Assembly: GCA_913064725.1 (NCBI GenBank)
Contig: CAJYAI010000023.1
Coordinates: forward strand, 1 to 36,239
Direction: 5' to 3'
Source of the DNA: an uncultured Alteromonadaceae bacterium
GTDB lineage: Bacteria; Pseudomonadota; Gammaproteobacteria; Pseudomonadales; Halieaceae
Length of the DNA stretch: 36,239 nucleotides
Every line of letters begins with the position of its first letter. The stretch's first letter is position 1. The notes under the pieces are model-generated. The model was not told where the DNA came from. It did not search any database and saw nothing but the letters and a program-made list of their open reading frames with translations. The position numbers were made by a program, and so were the translations under genes. Of the stretch, positions 23,069-30,896 are shown piece by piece.

Positions 23069-23075
23069 TAGCTAG

Positions 23076-23573
23076 GTGGATGTTAAGGCTTCAGATTTAC
23101 GTCGAGCAGCGATGGATTTGCTAGCTCGGCGTGAGCATTCGACGCAAGAAATAGTCACGAAGCTCAAACGGCGATTCGGGAAGCGACTCGAGAGCGACGA
23201 CCTCGTGCATCACGTCGTGGATGAACTAGTCTGCGATGGTTTGCTGAGCAATGAGCGATTTGCGGCCTCCATGGCGCGACAGTTGGTTGGCAGGGGCAGT
23301 GGTCCGGCGAAACTGACTTACGAGCTGCGACAAAAGGGCTGTGATCCAGAGAGTGCTGTTGCCAGCGCGTTTCCCGACGGTATCGATTGGTTCTCGGTCG
23401 CCACGGACGTCTACGATCGAAAGTTTGGCAGCAAGCCAGTGCCTGAGGACTGGGAGAGCAGGCAAAAAGAGCGGGCAAAAAGGGGCCGATTCATGGCATC
23501 TCGAGGTTTTTCTCCGTCCCACTTCATGCATCTCTTGGAGGCTATGCGCGCTGGAGAAGAGACTATGGACTGA
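23076..23573 (+). CDS. recX: Regulatory protein RecX
   Basis: A 165-residue protein that binds RecA filaments and limits RecA activity. It shows the RecX three-helix repeats: AAMDLLARREHSTQEIVTKL near the N-terminus, VVDELVCDGLLSNERFAASM with the following R.. GP.KL.YELRQKG block in the middle, and the C-terminal KRGRFMASRGFSPSHF. Length is normal (E. coli 166). The start is a GTG at 23076, and the gene sits 7 bases after recA, so it is probably expressed with recA by readthrough under SOS control. Confidence 0.93.
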   Translation: MDVKASDLRRAAMDLLARREHSTQEIVTKLKRRFGKRLESDDLVHHVVDELVCDGLLSNERFAASMARQLVGRGSGPAKLTYELRQKGCDPESAVASAFPDGIDWFSVATDVYDRKFGSKPVPEDWESRQKERAKRGRFMASRGFSPSHFMHLLEAMRAGEETMD

Positions 23574-23656
23574 GTTCAGATTCTCGGCTTCGGCGCTCGT
23601 CAGCACCTCAGAAATTCAGCCAGTCTCATGTTTTCAGTCGCATTGAACCATTACGG

Positions 23657-23696
23657 ACTCATCACGACCCATCACTGACCCATCATTAACTCATCA
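23657..23696. repeat. Four direct 8-base repeats, about 11 bases apart
   Basis: The motif ACYCATCA occurs at 23657-23664 (ACTCATCA), 23667-23674 (ACCCATCA), 23678-23685 (ACCCATCA) and 23689-23696 (ACTCATCA). The steps are 10, 11 and 11 bases, about one helical turn. The last copy overlaps the stop codon of the DUF3014 gene on the minus strand. It may be a slipped-strand duplication or a protein-binding array; no function is known to me. Confidence 0.6.
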
Positions 23697-24545
23697 GAGG
23701 ACGGCAGTTTCTAAAACAGCACCTCGCAGATCACGCGCTTTCTGCTGAATTATCGCCGAGTTAGCAGGTCCCATTCGCAGCAGCTGTTTTTGGACCGCAC
23801 TCAAGGCTTCCAGCTCAGGGTCCATAAAGACCCAATTCGCTTCTTGTTTCATGAGTTCTACATCGCTCGGGACAATAGGTGTCGCTAGAATCTCGGTTGT
23901 GGCAGCTAACACGGCGCTCTGTATATCAAAATCGCCGACTCCCATTTGTGCCAGCGCTTTGGTCGCAATCGCATCATAGTCCCTCATCAGGCCGACTACG
24001 GCGGTTACATCAATACTGTTAACCCATTGTGCAAACCCGTCGTAGCGACTGAATCCTGCCGGATCCATTGTGACTCTCAGGCCGTTGTCGTTGATTGGGA
24101 AGGTCTTCGATGGTCTCCCGACGGGGAGTAATTTGTAAGGTACCTCGCCCCGTCGCATGGCATCGATGATTGCGACAGATCGTTCAACTATATAATCACC
24201 TGCAACAAACTGGGTCAGCGCCTTGCCGCCATTGACCGTATCGATTATCTGACGTGCATAGTCATCTGCAGTCTCTTCGGTGACGCTGGGTTTTGGCGGT
24301 GCTTCGGGCTCTGCGATAACGGTGATGTCGACGACCTCGGTGACCTCAGGCTCTGGTTCCTCGACGTCGACTGCCGCAACCATATCTATTTCAAGTGGTG
24401 TCACGTCCATAGACTGGCCGGTGGGCGGCTCTGACTCACCATAATCACCTGTCATGAGAATAAAGAAGAGTGTTGCCAGTATTCCTGCAAACAGGACAGC
24501 AAGCATAATTGGATTGGCTTTAGCGTCTTTGTCTTTTTCTGCCAC
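23694..24545 (-). CDS. DUF3014 membrane-anchored protein
   Basis: A 283-residue protein of unknown function. A short basic N-terminus is followed by one membrane helix (about residues 12-31, NPIMLAVLFAGILATLFFIL). An acidic, Pro/Glu/Val-rich segment with EVTEVVDITVIAEPEAPP extends to about residue 90, then a globular periplasmic domain. The domain has the features I associate with DUF3014: YIVERSVAIIDAMRRGEVPYK, FPIN, FSRYDGFAQWVNSID, and the C-terminal DPELEALSAVQKQLLRMGP. This points to a bitopic inner-membrane protein with a periplasmic domain. It is on its own strand block after a spacer of 61 bases from the flavin-reductase-like gene, and it converges on recX. No reaction can be assigned. 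Confidence 0.8.
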   Translation of the reverse strand: MAEKDKDAKANPIMLAVLFAGILATLFFILMTGDYGESEPPTGQSMDVTPLEIDMVAAVDVEEPEPEVTEVVDITVIAEPEAPPKPSVTEETADDYARQIIDTVNGGKALTQFVAGDYIVERSVAIIDAMRRGEVPYKLLPVGRPSKTFPINDNGLRVTMDPAGFSRYDGFAQWVNSIDVTAVVGLMRDYDAIATKALAQMGVGDFDIQSAVLAATTEILATPIVPSDVELMKQEANWVFMDPELEALSAVQKQLLRMGPANSAIIQQKARDLRGAVLETAVL

Positions 24546-24606
24546 CGATATTTCCCCTAGGTCGTTTGTTGGTAAGACTACCTAAGAACAATTGGACCTG
24601 CGACCG

Positions 24607-25239
24607 TTAGATAAGTTCGGGACGAGTGTCGGGTTTCGCGTAAGCATAGCGGTGACCATCCCCAACCAAGTGATAGCCGTCAAGCCCGACGCCAGTAACA
24701 ATGCCGAGCAGGGCTAGATCTATAGTGCCATCAGCGCGCCATGCCTCTGAGGCGAACTGAATAGACTCGACCGAGCCAATGATCAGGTGAGTGCCGTTAA
24801 TGGCAAGCGGTTGATGCTCTTGAAGCGTCAGACCAATCTGTAGCGGGGAGTCAGTGACAAAAGGCGCCGCATGACCGTCTAACCAACGTTCTGACAACCC
24901 ACAGGCATCAAACTCTGATTGGCCGCGGTCGAATCGGGCAGAGGTGTGATGGGCACGTTGTGTCATCGACTCGCTCACGGCGTTAATCGTGTACTGCCCT
25001 GTGGCCAGAATATTGTCCAGCGTATGCCGCTCTGTTCCGGCAGGGGCAGGGCGTATGATCATCCCCAGAAGAGCGGGCGCTGCGCCAACATGGAAGCAGG
25101 AGTTGATAATCGATAGGTTCGTAGCGTGCTTCGTATCTGCGGTTCCGACCAAAACGACAGGTTTAAAGCCAGGAAGGCAGTTGATCAAGGCAGCGCGCTT
25201 ACGACGCTCTAGGCCCGCAATGTCGTCTTTATCGAGCAT
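24607..25239 (-). CDS. Flavin reductase-like (FMN-binding split-barrel) protein
   Basis: A 210-residue cytoplasmic protein of the flavin reductase-like domain family, which binds FMN in a split beta-barrel. The start LINCLPGFKPVVLVGTADTKHATNLSIINSCFHVGAAPALLGMII corresponds to the family's opening strands, with the N/T-rich loop that holds the flavin phosphate. RHTLDNILATGQYTINAV is the typical helix that follows. Members reduce flavins for monooxygenases or act in other FMN reactions; the substrate here cannot be told. The start overlaps the stop of the DCC-family gene (TGATG), so the two are translationally coupled, suggesting a shared redox task. Confidence 0.8.
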   Translation of the reverse strand: MLDKDDIAGLERRKRAALINCLPGFKPVVLVGTADTKHATNLSIINSCFHVGAAPALLGMIIRPAPAGTERHTLDNILATGQYTINAVSESMTQRAHHTSARFDRGQSEFDACGLSERWLDGHAAPFVTDSPLQIGLTLQEHQPLAINGTHLIIGSVESIQFASEAWRADGTIDLALLGIVTGVGLDGYHLVGDGHRYAYAKPDTRPELI

Positions 25240-25601
25240 CAGTCTGATTGTGACTTTTCGGGAAGCGGTCCGTACAAACCCTCATAACGACGCTTCGCCC
25301 AGAACGCATAGACCGGGTCGATCACGGTTCTGATAATGGGCCATCGTAGCCAAGCCCACAGCGCCCCAAACTTTGTATGCTGCCATGCAGCAACATTAGC
25401 GTCTGCGCCTACCACCCAGTCATCACCGCGCTTTAAGTGCAGGTTCAGCAGTAAGTCCGCCTTAGAGGGCATGTCATCTGTGATGTCCGTGTTGTGAATA
25501 TCCACGAGCTCAAGGCTATCGCGCTTGAGGTTTGCGAGATGCTTCATTTCGCGAGCGCAAAGAGGGCAAGCTCCGTCGTAATACAGCGTGTCTTTCGTCA
25601 T
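25239..25601 (-). CDS. DCC-family (DUF393) thiol-disulfide oxidoreductase-like protein
   Basis: A 120-residue protein with the DUF393 signature near the N-terminus: TLYYDGACPLCAREM, where Cys12 and Cys15 form a CxxC pair in a thioredoxin-like fold. AVGWQ-like and WLRWPIIRTVIDPVYAFWAKRRYEG segments near the end are normal for the family. The frame is open from a TTG at 25640, but the ATG at 25601 puts the signature at the usual place. Function of the family is not well known; a thiol redox role is inferred from CxxC. It lies between the TlpA-like gene upstream and the flavin-reductase-like gene, which overlaps its stop. Confidence 0.82.
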   Translation of the reverse strand: MTKDTLYYDGACPLCAREMKHLANLKRDSLELVDIHNTDITDDMPSKADLLLNLHLKRGDDWVVGADANVAAWQHTKFGALWAWLRWPIIRTVIDPVYAFWAKRRYEGLYGPLPEKSQSD

Positions 25602-25675
25602 GATGATAGTCCGTGCATAAGCCACAGGTCTGATCCGCAAGCCTACTTACTGTTGCTCGAGAAAAGTGGGTTTGA

Positions 25676-26209
25676 TCAGCTAGCGTCCATCTCGCCGAGC
25701 AACTCTTTGATGCTCTGGGCAAGCCCAAGCTCGTCCCCTTTTTTGAAGCCGATGTGGATCTCGCGGACGCGCCCGTCACCGTCAATTAGGTAGCCCGAGG
25801 GCATGCCATCGACAGCAAACGTTCTTGCGATATCGCCCTCAGTGTCAATCACCACCGGGAAGTCAACCGTGTAGCGCTTCAGGAAATCCCAAGCGTCCTC
25901 TTCGACGACGTCGATGCTGATCGCTAAAAACTGGACGGGATCGTCCGCAAATTGAGCGTTTAAGCCGTTTAAGGCAGGTAGCGATAAACGGCACGGCCCG
26001 CACCAAGATGCCCAAAAATCAACGTAGGTAATGCGGCCTCGGTAGTCAGACATGGACAGTGTCCCTTCAGCGTTCTGAATGGCAGGTAGTGACCAATCAG
26101 GTGCTGGAATTGGGGGGTCGACTACAACTTTGCTGTTACCGCCCGCAGCAACCGCCATCGTGTTCAGTGATATCAGCAGCACCGAGAACAGGCATTTAAT
26201 AGCTTTCAT
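25676..26209 (-). CDS. Exported TlpA/ResA-like thioredoxin
   Basis: A 177-residue precursor with a signal peptide (about residues 1-22, KCLFSVLLISLNTMAVAA). The mature domain is a TlpA-like redoxin with YVDFWASWCGPCR, giving the redox pair Cys70 and Cys73, then FLAISIDVVEEDAWDFLKRY and the cis-proline region GMPSGYLIDGDGRV. Such proteins reduce disulfides in the periplasm, often for cytochrome c maturation or oxidative defence. The target here is unknown. A GAGG ribosome-binding site precedes the ATG at 26209. It is first in a minus-strand group with the DCC and flavin-reductase-like genes, a small redox cluster. Confidence 0.9.
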   Translation of the reverse strand: MKAIKCLFSVLLISLNTMAVAAGGNSKVVVDPPIPAPDWSLPAIQNAEGTLSMSDYRGRITYVDFWASWCGPCRLSLPALNGLNAQFADDPVQFLAISIDVVEEDAWDFLKRYTVDFPVVIDTEGDIARTFAVDGMPSGYLIDGDGRVREIHIGFKKGDELGLAQSIKELLGEMDAS

Positions 26210-26328
26210 TGAGGACCTCGCATGAATACACTGACTGATACGCAGTTATGTAGCTTTCTGATCAGTTAAGAATTGCTTCCGGGTCCTTTGAAAGCCACAT
26301 TTAAATTCAAAGCCAGAGTTTATGACTT

Positions 26329-26865
26329 ATGAGACGCCCGTCCAATTTAGGCTACCAACTCGGTGTCACAATGATCGAACTCATGATTACCATAGCGATC
26401 ATCGCCATCTTGGTCGCCGTTGCGCTACCGTCATTTTCGGGCACCATCGAGCGTCAGCGATTACGGTTTGCGGTTGAAACTATTGTGTCGGATCTTCGTC
26501 TAGCGCAGACGAACGCGATAGCGCAGGGCGCGCGAGGGTCGTCGGTGGTGGAGTTTACGGTTAACGGCGGTGATGCGTCTATTTGGAGTTATTCGGTAAA
26601 TAACACGCTGCTCGGTGCTCTGGTTAATCGATCAAGTACTGATTTTGCAGGCGGGCTGTCATTGGCAGTCACAAATTTTGGCGATTCAGATGGCGACGGT
26701 AACTTGGACGTGACGTTTACTGCGGATCGAGGACTCGATGCTGATGGTGATGGCTCAGTGCAGATTACCTTGGGTTCCACCTCGGCGACCGTGAGTCGCA
26801 ATCTACTTGGATTAATTAGTGTCTGTTCAAACGCTAGTCTTGGATATGCATCATGCGGGAATTAG
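26329..26865 (+). CDS. Type IV minor prepilin, FimT/FimU (GspH)-like
   Basis: A 178-residue prepilin. The 12-residue leader ends in Gly and is followed by VTMIELMITIAIIAILVAVALPSF, with Glu at +5, the prepilin peptidase site and pilin helix. RLRFAVETIVSDLRLAQTNAIAQGA after the helix is the GspH/FimT block. The globular part contains GDSDGDGNLD and DADGDGSV, which look like DxDGDG calcium-binding loops; this is uncommon in FimT. Two cysteines lie at the C-terminus (CSNASLGYASC), as in FimU-type minor pilins. The ribosome-binding site is weak. It starts a tight cluster, since the pilW-like gene overlaps its end by 13 bases. It would prime pilus assembly at the tip. Confidence 0.87.
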   Translation: MRRPSNLGYQLGVTMIELMITIAIIAILVAVALPSFSGTIERQRLRFAVETIVSDLRLAQTNAIAQGARGSSVVEFTVNGGDASIWSYSVNNTLLGALVNRSSTDFAGGLSLAVTNFGDSDGDGNLDVTFTADRGLDADGDGSVQITLGSTSATVSRNLLGLISVCSNASLGYASCGN

Positions 26866-27704
26866 GCCTCAGTTTAGTCGAGCTATTGGTCGCAATTGCT
26901 ATCGGGGCATTCATCGCTCTGGCGGGCACGACGTATTTCGCAACCACCTTTGGCGCGGGAATATCCATTCAGGAAGCGACACGCGCGCAGGCGCAATTTA
27001 CGGCGCTGACAAACGCCGTACGCATTGAACTTCGCAGAGCTGGGTATCGCGGTAACCCAAGTCAACTAGCCAATTACCTCGTCACCACCGAGGGTTCGAG
27101 TGGTGTCGCGGGAGACGAGGGTACCTTCCCAGCCGTTGATATCAGTACCTCCGGTTGTGCGCTGATGAGCTATGCTCGGGAACATAGTTGTTCGGGGAGC
27201 GACAACGCGAACTTTGCCGTGTGCAGAGACACCGATGGTTCTTTGTTAAGCGGAACAGCCACGGTATTGCACTACCGCACTGGACTGAGACTTCAGAGTG
27301 GTGTTGTTGAGGCAGTCTCGGTTATTCATCCCAGTCAGTACGATGTGGTTGGTGCGACTGCTCCGGTAAGCTCCGACTGTGCAGCGGCCGGCGGCTCATC
27401 AGCGTGGCAGTCCATCACTACAGCACCGGATCTCTACGTTGATCGTTTTGTATTTACGATGCCTGGGGAAACTTATTTTGATGCTGACGCGGGATGCGAA
27501 TTTTCGGTTGGCGGCTGCGAGACCAGTGCGAGCACCTGTGGAGACACTGTCTCTTGCCGAATAGAGCGCCTCTATAAAGTGGAGGTTTGCGCCTACCCCG
27601 GTGATACCGATAACCAGTGTGCGTCTTCACCGGAGGGTAGGCTGTATGCAGAGATATTTGTGAGTCCTCGGAATAATGTTCTCATTTCACGGGATTACGA
27701 CTGA
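26853..27704 (+). CDS. pilW: Type IV minor prepilin, PilW-like
   Basis: A 283-residue prepilin with a very short leader (MRELG) and mature start LSLVELLVAIAIGAFIALAGTTYF, with Glu at +5. The long globular domain is rich in Cys, Ser and Thr and contains RIELRRAGYRGNP near residue 60, the block used to recognise PilW. Further on are SYAREHSCSGSDNANFAVCRD and LYKVEVCAYPGDTDNQCASS. PilW joins FimU, PilV and PilX in a tip complex that starts the pilus. The start lies inside the fimT/fimU-like gene, and the stop overlaps the pilX-like start by one base, so the three are coupled. The symbol is by resemblance and position. Confidence 0.85.
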   Translation: MRELGLSLVELLVAIAIGAFIALAGTTYFATTFGAGISIQEATRAQAQFTALTNAVRIELRRAGYRGNPSQLANYLVTTEGSSGVAGDEGTFPAVDISTSGCALMSYAREHSCSGSDNANFAVCRDTDGSLLSGTATVLHYRTGLRLQSGVVEAVSVIHPSQYDVVGATAPVSSDCAAAGGSSAWQSITTAPDLYVDRFVFTMPGETYFDADAGCEFSVGGCETSASTCGDTVSCRIERLYKVEVCAYPGDTDNQCASSPEGRLYAEIFVSPRNNVLISRDYD

Positions 27705-28846
27705 TGGCACTGCAAGATCGGCAAGTGGGCTATTACACGATCGCGATTGTTGCGATTTTGGGTCTTTTGTCGTTGCTGGCCAGCAGAAATATGACGGTTG
27801 CGACTCAAGACGCTGTGCGACTATCCGTGCAAGAGCAGACTAGCACTGAGGCGTTTTATGCGGCAGAACAGGTCATGGGTCAGGCCTTGAGCTGGATTCA
27901 AGCCAATACCCCCACTTACACCAGCGGAACATCCGCCACTTACACGGCCGCCACCGCGGGCGTCAATGACGTGGTGATCGATGCCGCACAGGGCGCTTCA
28001 GATTCCGACAGGACGTACACAGCTGAGTTTTGGTATGTTCAGGGCAGCGGCAGTTCCGTTCGTGTTTTCGCGCGCGCAACTAATGCATTGGGCTCCCAAA
28101 CTGTATCGCAGTGGCTTATTGAGCAATCGCTTGTCGTAGCCGAGGCGCTCGATACGCCCATTGGTCTTGCAGGCTGCTTCGGCACAATTAATGGAACGCC
28201 CGAGATTAATGCGGTGCGGGATGACGGTACTCGAGCATCAGGTACCAATACGTTGCGACTACCCTCAAGTTGCGGGACCACCTCAAGCGTCACGACGTCC
28301 TGTAACGGCAGCGATTATGGGAAGTTAAATAAAGACTCGGGTAATGGCTGCACGGAGCCTATATACGCCGAATACACGTCCTCATCTGATTTGTGGGCTA
28401 GCACGTTTAGCATTAGCGAGGCCGATATGAGGACGCTGGCTGATTCTTCAAGTACAGACAACGTGCATTGGATCGTAACAGGCGGGTCGCAGTCGCTCTC
28501 TAGTTATGGATCTGCCACCAGCCCGATTATTTTGATTTTAGAGGATTGCCCGTCGCTACCTGCCAATACTGAAATCATTGGCATTATTTTTAGTAAGGGC
28601 TCCAATTGTTCGCTGCAGGGCTCTGGTAATCAAAGGATAAAAGGCTCGCTCATTATCAATGGGACATCAGGCGGTAACAGCATTAATAAATGGAACGCCA
28701 ACGATGTCGTTGAAGCTGCGTATATCTCAGGTAGCGACAGTGACAGCGGATTCAGCGCATCGAATCAAGTCGCCTTTGATGAGACGGCGTTTGCCGGAAA
28801 CGTAAAATTACTGCCCGGTACGTGGACAGATACCGATGCTAATTAA
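27704..28846 (+). CDS. pilX: Minor pilin, PilX-like, enlarged
   Basis: A 380-residue protein in the PilX position. The N-terminus is MALQDRQVG followed by YYTIAIVAILGLLSLLASRNM. This is a class III-like leader and helix but with Ala where other pilins have Glu at +5; PilX and GspK-like tip pilins are known to deviate here. EQTSTEAFYAAEQVMGQALSW is the PilX N-terminal block with the FYAAE signature. The rest is a large Ser/Thr/Gly/Asn-rich domain with Cys pairs. PilX proteins are usually about 150-200 residues, so the C-terminal 200 residues are extra. Assignment relies on the N-terminal block and gene order. It overlaps the pilW-like stop. Confidence 0.78.
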   Translation: MALQDRQVGYYTIAIVAILGLLSLLASRNMTVATQDAVRLSVQEQTSTEAFYAAEQVMGQALSWIQANTPTYTSGTSATYTAATAGVNDVVIDAAQGASDSDRTYTAEFWYVQGSGSSVRVFARATNALGSQTVSQWLIEQSLVVAEALDTPIGLAGCFGTINGTPEINAVRDDGTRASGTNTLRLPSSCGTTSSVTTSCNGSDYGKLNKDSGNGCTEPIYAEYTSSSDLWASTFSISEADMRTLADSSSTDNVHWIVTGGSQSLSSYGSATSPIILILEDCPSLPANTEIIGIIFSKGSNCSLQGSGNQRIKGSLIINGTSGGNSINKWNANDVVEAAYISGSDSDSGFSASNQVAFDETAFAGNVKLLPGTWTDTDAN

Positions 28847-29067
28847 CCTTGCTTCATGGGTAGTAGCAGTGACCCGAAGGGCACAAATGCTGCATTAAAT
28901 CGCCTAAAAATGCGCGGTAGGTCACTCGTGGGAATGTGTATTAAACCGTAATGCCCTGTTTTTGGGGTATCCTCGGCGTTTGGCGCGAAACGTCCGTTGT
29001 ACACTGGTGTAAGCGCTATCGTCGTTGTGATGGCGACATAAAAAGGACGAGAAGAGATAGTGGGATT
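28847..29067 (+). promoter_or_regulatory. Spacer between pilX-like and pilV-like genes
   Basis: 221 bases separate the pilX-like gene from the next prepilin, in contrast to the overlapping genes before it, so a separate promoter for the long prepilin gene is plausible. The frame of that gene is open back to 28951, but the extra N-terminal stretch is Cys/Trp/Arg-rich and not pilin-like. I see no clear -35/-10 pair, and only a weak AGTGGG ribosome-binding site before 29068. Confidence 0.3.
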
Positions 29068-30846
29068 GTGAAAAGAAGCGAATCTGGCGTCGGGTTGGTG
29101 GAGGTAATGGTCGCAGCGGCTATTCTCTCGACCTCTGTTGCCGGCTCAATTTACCTCACGTCTACGTCGTCTCAACTGAGCGCGTCGTCAAGCAATGTGG
29201 TTGACGGTGCCGCCATGGGCGCATCTGTGGTGGAGATCGCACAATTTAAGCCTGATGCGTCGTATGTCAATACCCAAATCGGTTCAATGCAGACAAGCTC
29301 TTCTCGCAGTGCTTTCACACTTGACGGCGTGAGTGTGAGTAGTGCAGGCAGTACCGATGGGGTATCGGTAAGCGTCAGTTGGACAAATCCATATTTAGAG
29401 AGCTCGAACAAAACCCAGCGTTTTACCTTGGGAAGTAATGTAACCTCGAACACGAGTTTTCAGACGGTGCAAGAGGTCGTTGGTGCCGATTCTGGAGGAC
29501 AACAGACGACCACCTATACGGTATCAACATCAGCCGGCACTGGCACTGCCATTTCGCCCTCGTCAGCACAGGTTGCCAGCGGCGGCTCAACATCCTTTAC
29601 GGTCACTTTGTCAGCTGGCTACGACACGCTTGTGGTGAGCGGTTGTGGTGGCTCCCTTGTGGGAAATACCTACACCACCGGGGCAATAACGGCGGACTGT
29701 ACGATTACGGCCAGCGCCACGGAAATTACCTATACCGTAAGTACGTCGAGTGGTACCGGTGTCGCTTCGCTCTCCTGTAATGATTCGACAGTCACTTATG
29801 GTGGCTCTACGACATGCTCTGCCAGTCTTGCTACAGGATATGAGTCCCTGACGCTGTCCGGTTGCAGTGGCAGCGCGGGCGGCAGTCCTTACAGTACGGG
29901 AGCAATTTACGCTGACTGTACTGTTAGCGCCTCTGCATCAGAGATCGCCTACACTGTCTCTACCTCAGAGGGCACGGGTACCACCTTGTCGCCGTCCTCG
30001 GCGTCTGTGAGCTACGGTGCGACAACCTCGTTCACGGCGGGAACCACGGGAGGCTATACCAATTTGTCGGTGTCGGGTTGTTTCGGAGGCTCTCTGTCGG
30101 GGTCAACCTTTACGACGGGCGCGATAACAGCCGACTGCACAGTGACCTCGTCAGCCAGCCAGAGCAATCAAGCGCCATCGGGGGTTGATGATGCCGGTTC
30201 TGTCAGCGAAGACGGTACCTTGGTAAGAGATATTAACCTTCTGGCTAATGATACGGATCCAGAATCGAACTCTTTGTCGGTTTCAGCTATTTCGGGTGGC
30301 AATACCTATGGAACACTGACGTCACAAGGTAATGGTGTTTACCGTTACACGTTGGATAATACTAACTCGACTGTTCAGGCGTTGAGTTCTTCCCAGACAC
30401 TGTCCGAGGTGTACACCTATACTGTCAGTGATGGCTCGTTAACTGATACAGCACAGCTAACCGTTACGATTAATGGCGCTGATGAATCTGGTGTAGGGAA
30501 TGGGCTAGTCACGCTCAACACCGTATGTGTTCAAAATAGCAACCAATGCGGTTTTTCGGTAACTGCAACGACATCTCCCGCAGGGCTTTGTACGATGTCA
30601 CCCGCGAGTGACACGGCTACTGCCACGTCGACTTGCTCAGTCACGGGCGGATCGAATTCGACAGTCACCATTAACCTTGTTGTTAATCCCGATAATAACT
30701 ATTGCACAGGTTTGCGGTCGGCATCGAGTAGTAACTACGCGCCTCAGCTTACACTCACTCCGAGTTCGCCCAACGTGACAGTGCGTGTTGAGTTAACCAA
30801 TGGTAATGGGAACTGCGACAACGGACCGAGTATTAGTCCGCCATGA
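29068..30846 (+). CDS. PilV-like prepilin fused to a large repeat/cadherin-like adhesin region
   Basis: A 592-residue protein starting at a GTG that gives leader MKRSESG and mature start VGLVEVMVAAAILSTSVAGSIYL, with Glu at +5; this is the PilV/GspI-type helix. A pilin-like head extends to about residue 149. Three tandem repeats of 72-73 residues follow (about 150-221, 222-294, 295-366). Each opens YTVSTS.GTG and ends in an SGC...ADC pair of cysteines. They resemble the bacterial repeats that begin YTVTPSAG in exported proteins. A VCBS/cadherin-like domain (about 367-476) contains SEDGTLV, LLANDTDPESNSLSVSAISG and TYTVSDGSLTDTAQLTVTI. A Cys-rich tail closes the protein. PilV proteins are normally near 150-200 residues. 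A pilus-tip adhesin is inferred. Confidence 0.82.
   Translation: MKRSESGVGLVEVMVAAAILSTSVAGSIYLTSTSSQLSASSSNVVDGAAMGASVVEIAQFKPDASYVNTQIGSMQTSSSRSAFTLDGVSVSSAGSTDGVSVSVSWTNPYLESSNKTQRFTLGSNVTSNTSFQTVQEVVGADSGGQQTTTYTVSTSAGTGTAISPSSAQVASGGSTSFTVTLSAGYDTLVVSGCGGSLVGNTYTTGAITADCTITASATEITYTVSTSSGTGVASLSCNDSTVTYGGSTTCSASLATGYESLTLSGCSGSAGGSPYSTGAIYADCTVSASASEIAYTVSTSEGTGTTLSPSSASVSYGATTSFTAGTTGGYTNLSVSGCFGGSLSGSTFTTGAITADCTVTSSASQSNQAPSGVDDAGSVSEDGTLVRDINLLANDTDPESNSLSVSAISGGNTYGTLTSQGNGVYRYTLDNTNSTVQALSSSQTLSEVYTYTVSDGSLTDTAQLTVTINGADESGVGNGLVTLNTVCVQNSNQCGFSVTATTSPAGLCTMSPASDTATATSTCSVTGGSNSTVTINLVVNPDNNYCTGLRSASSSNYAPQLTLTPSSPNVTVRVELTNGNGNCDNGPSISPP
29515..30165 (+). repeat. Three tandem ~217-base coding repeats in the pilV-like gene
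   Basis: Copies span 29515-29730, 29731-29949 and 29950-30165 (216, 219, 216 bases). At the protein level they share YTVSTS.GTG, a S.S..VSYGG-type turn, an aromatic GY segment, SGC.GS, and TTGAITADCT. The nucleotide copies have diverged, so this is an old domain duplication rather than a recent expansion. Copy number could still vary between strains. Confidence 0.85.
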
Positions 30847-30896
30847 GGCGTGAGTCTCGGATCGCCGAGGTCGCTAAAATCGATGTAACTCAGTGT

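Noticed and set aside
28951-29067. Longer N-terminus of the pilV-like protein
   Set aside because: The extra 39 residues are Cys/Trp/Arg-rich and would bury the prepilin leader; the GTG at 29068 gives a normal leader.
30856-30869. CTCGG/CCGAG hairpin as terminator after the pilV-like gene
   Set aside because: Only five base pairs and no T-run on either side.
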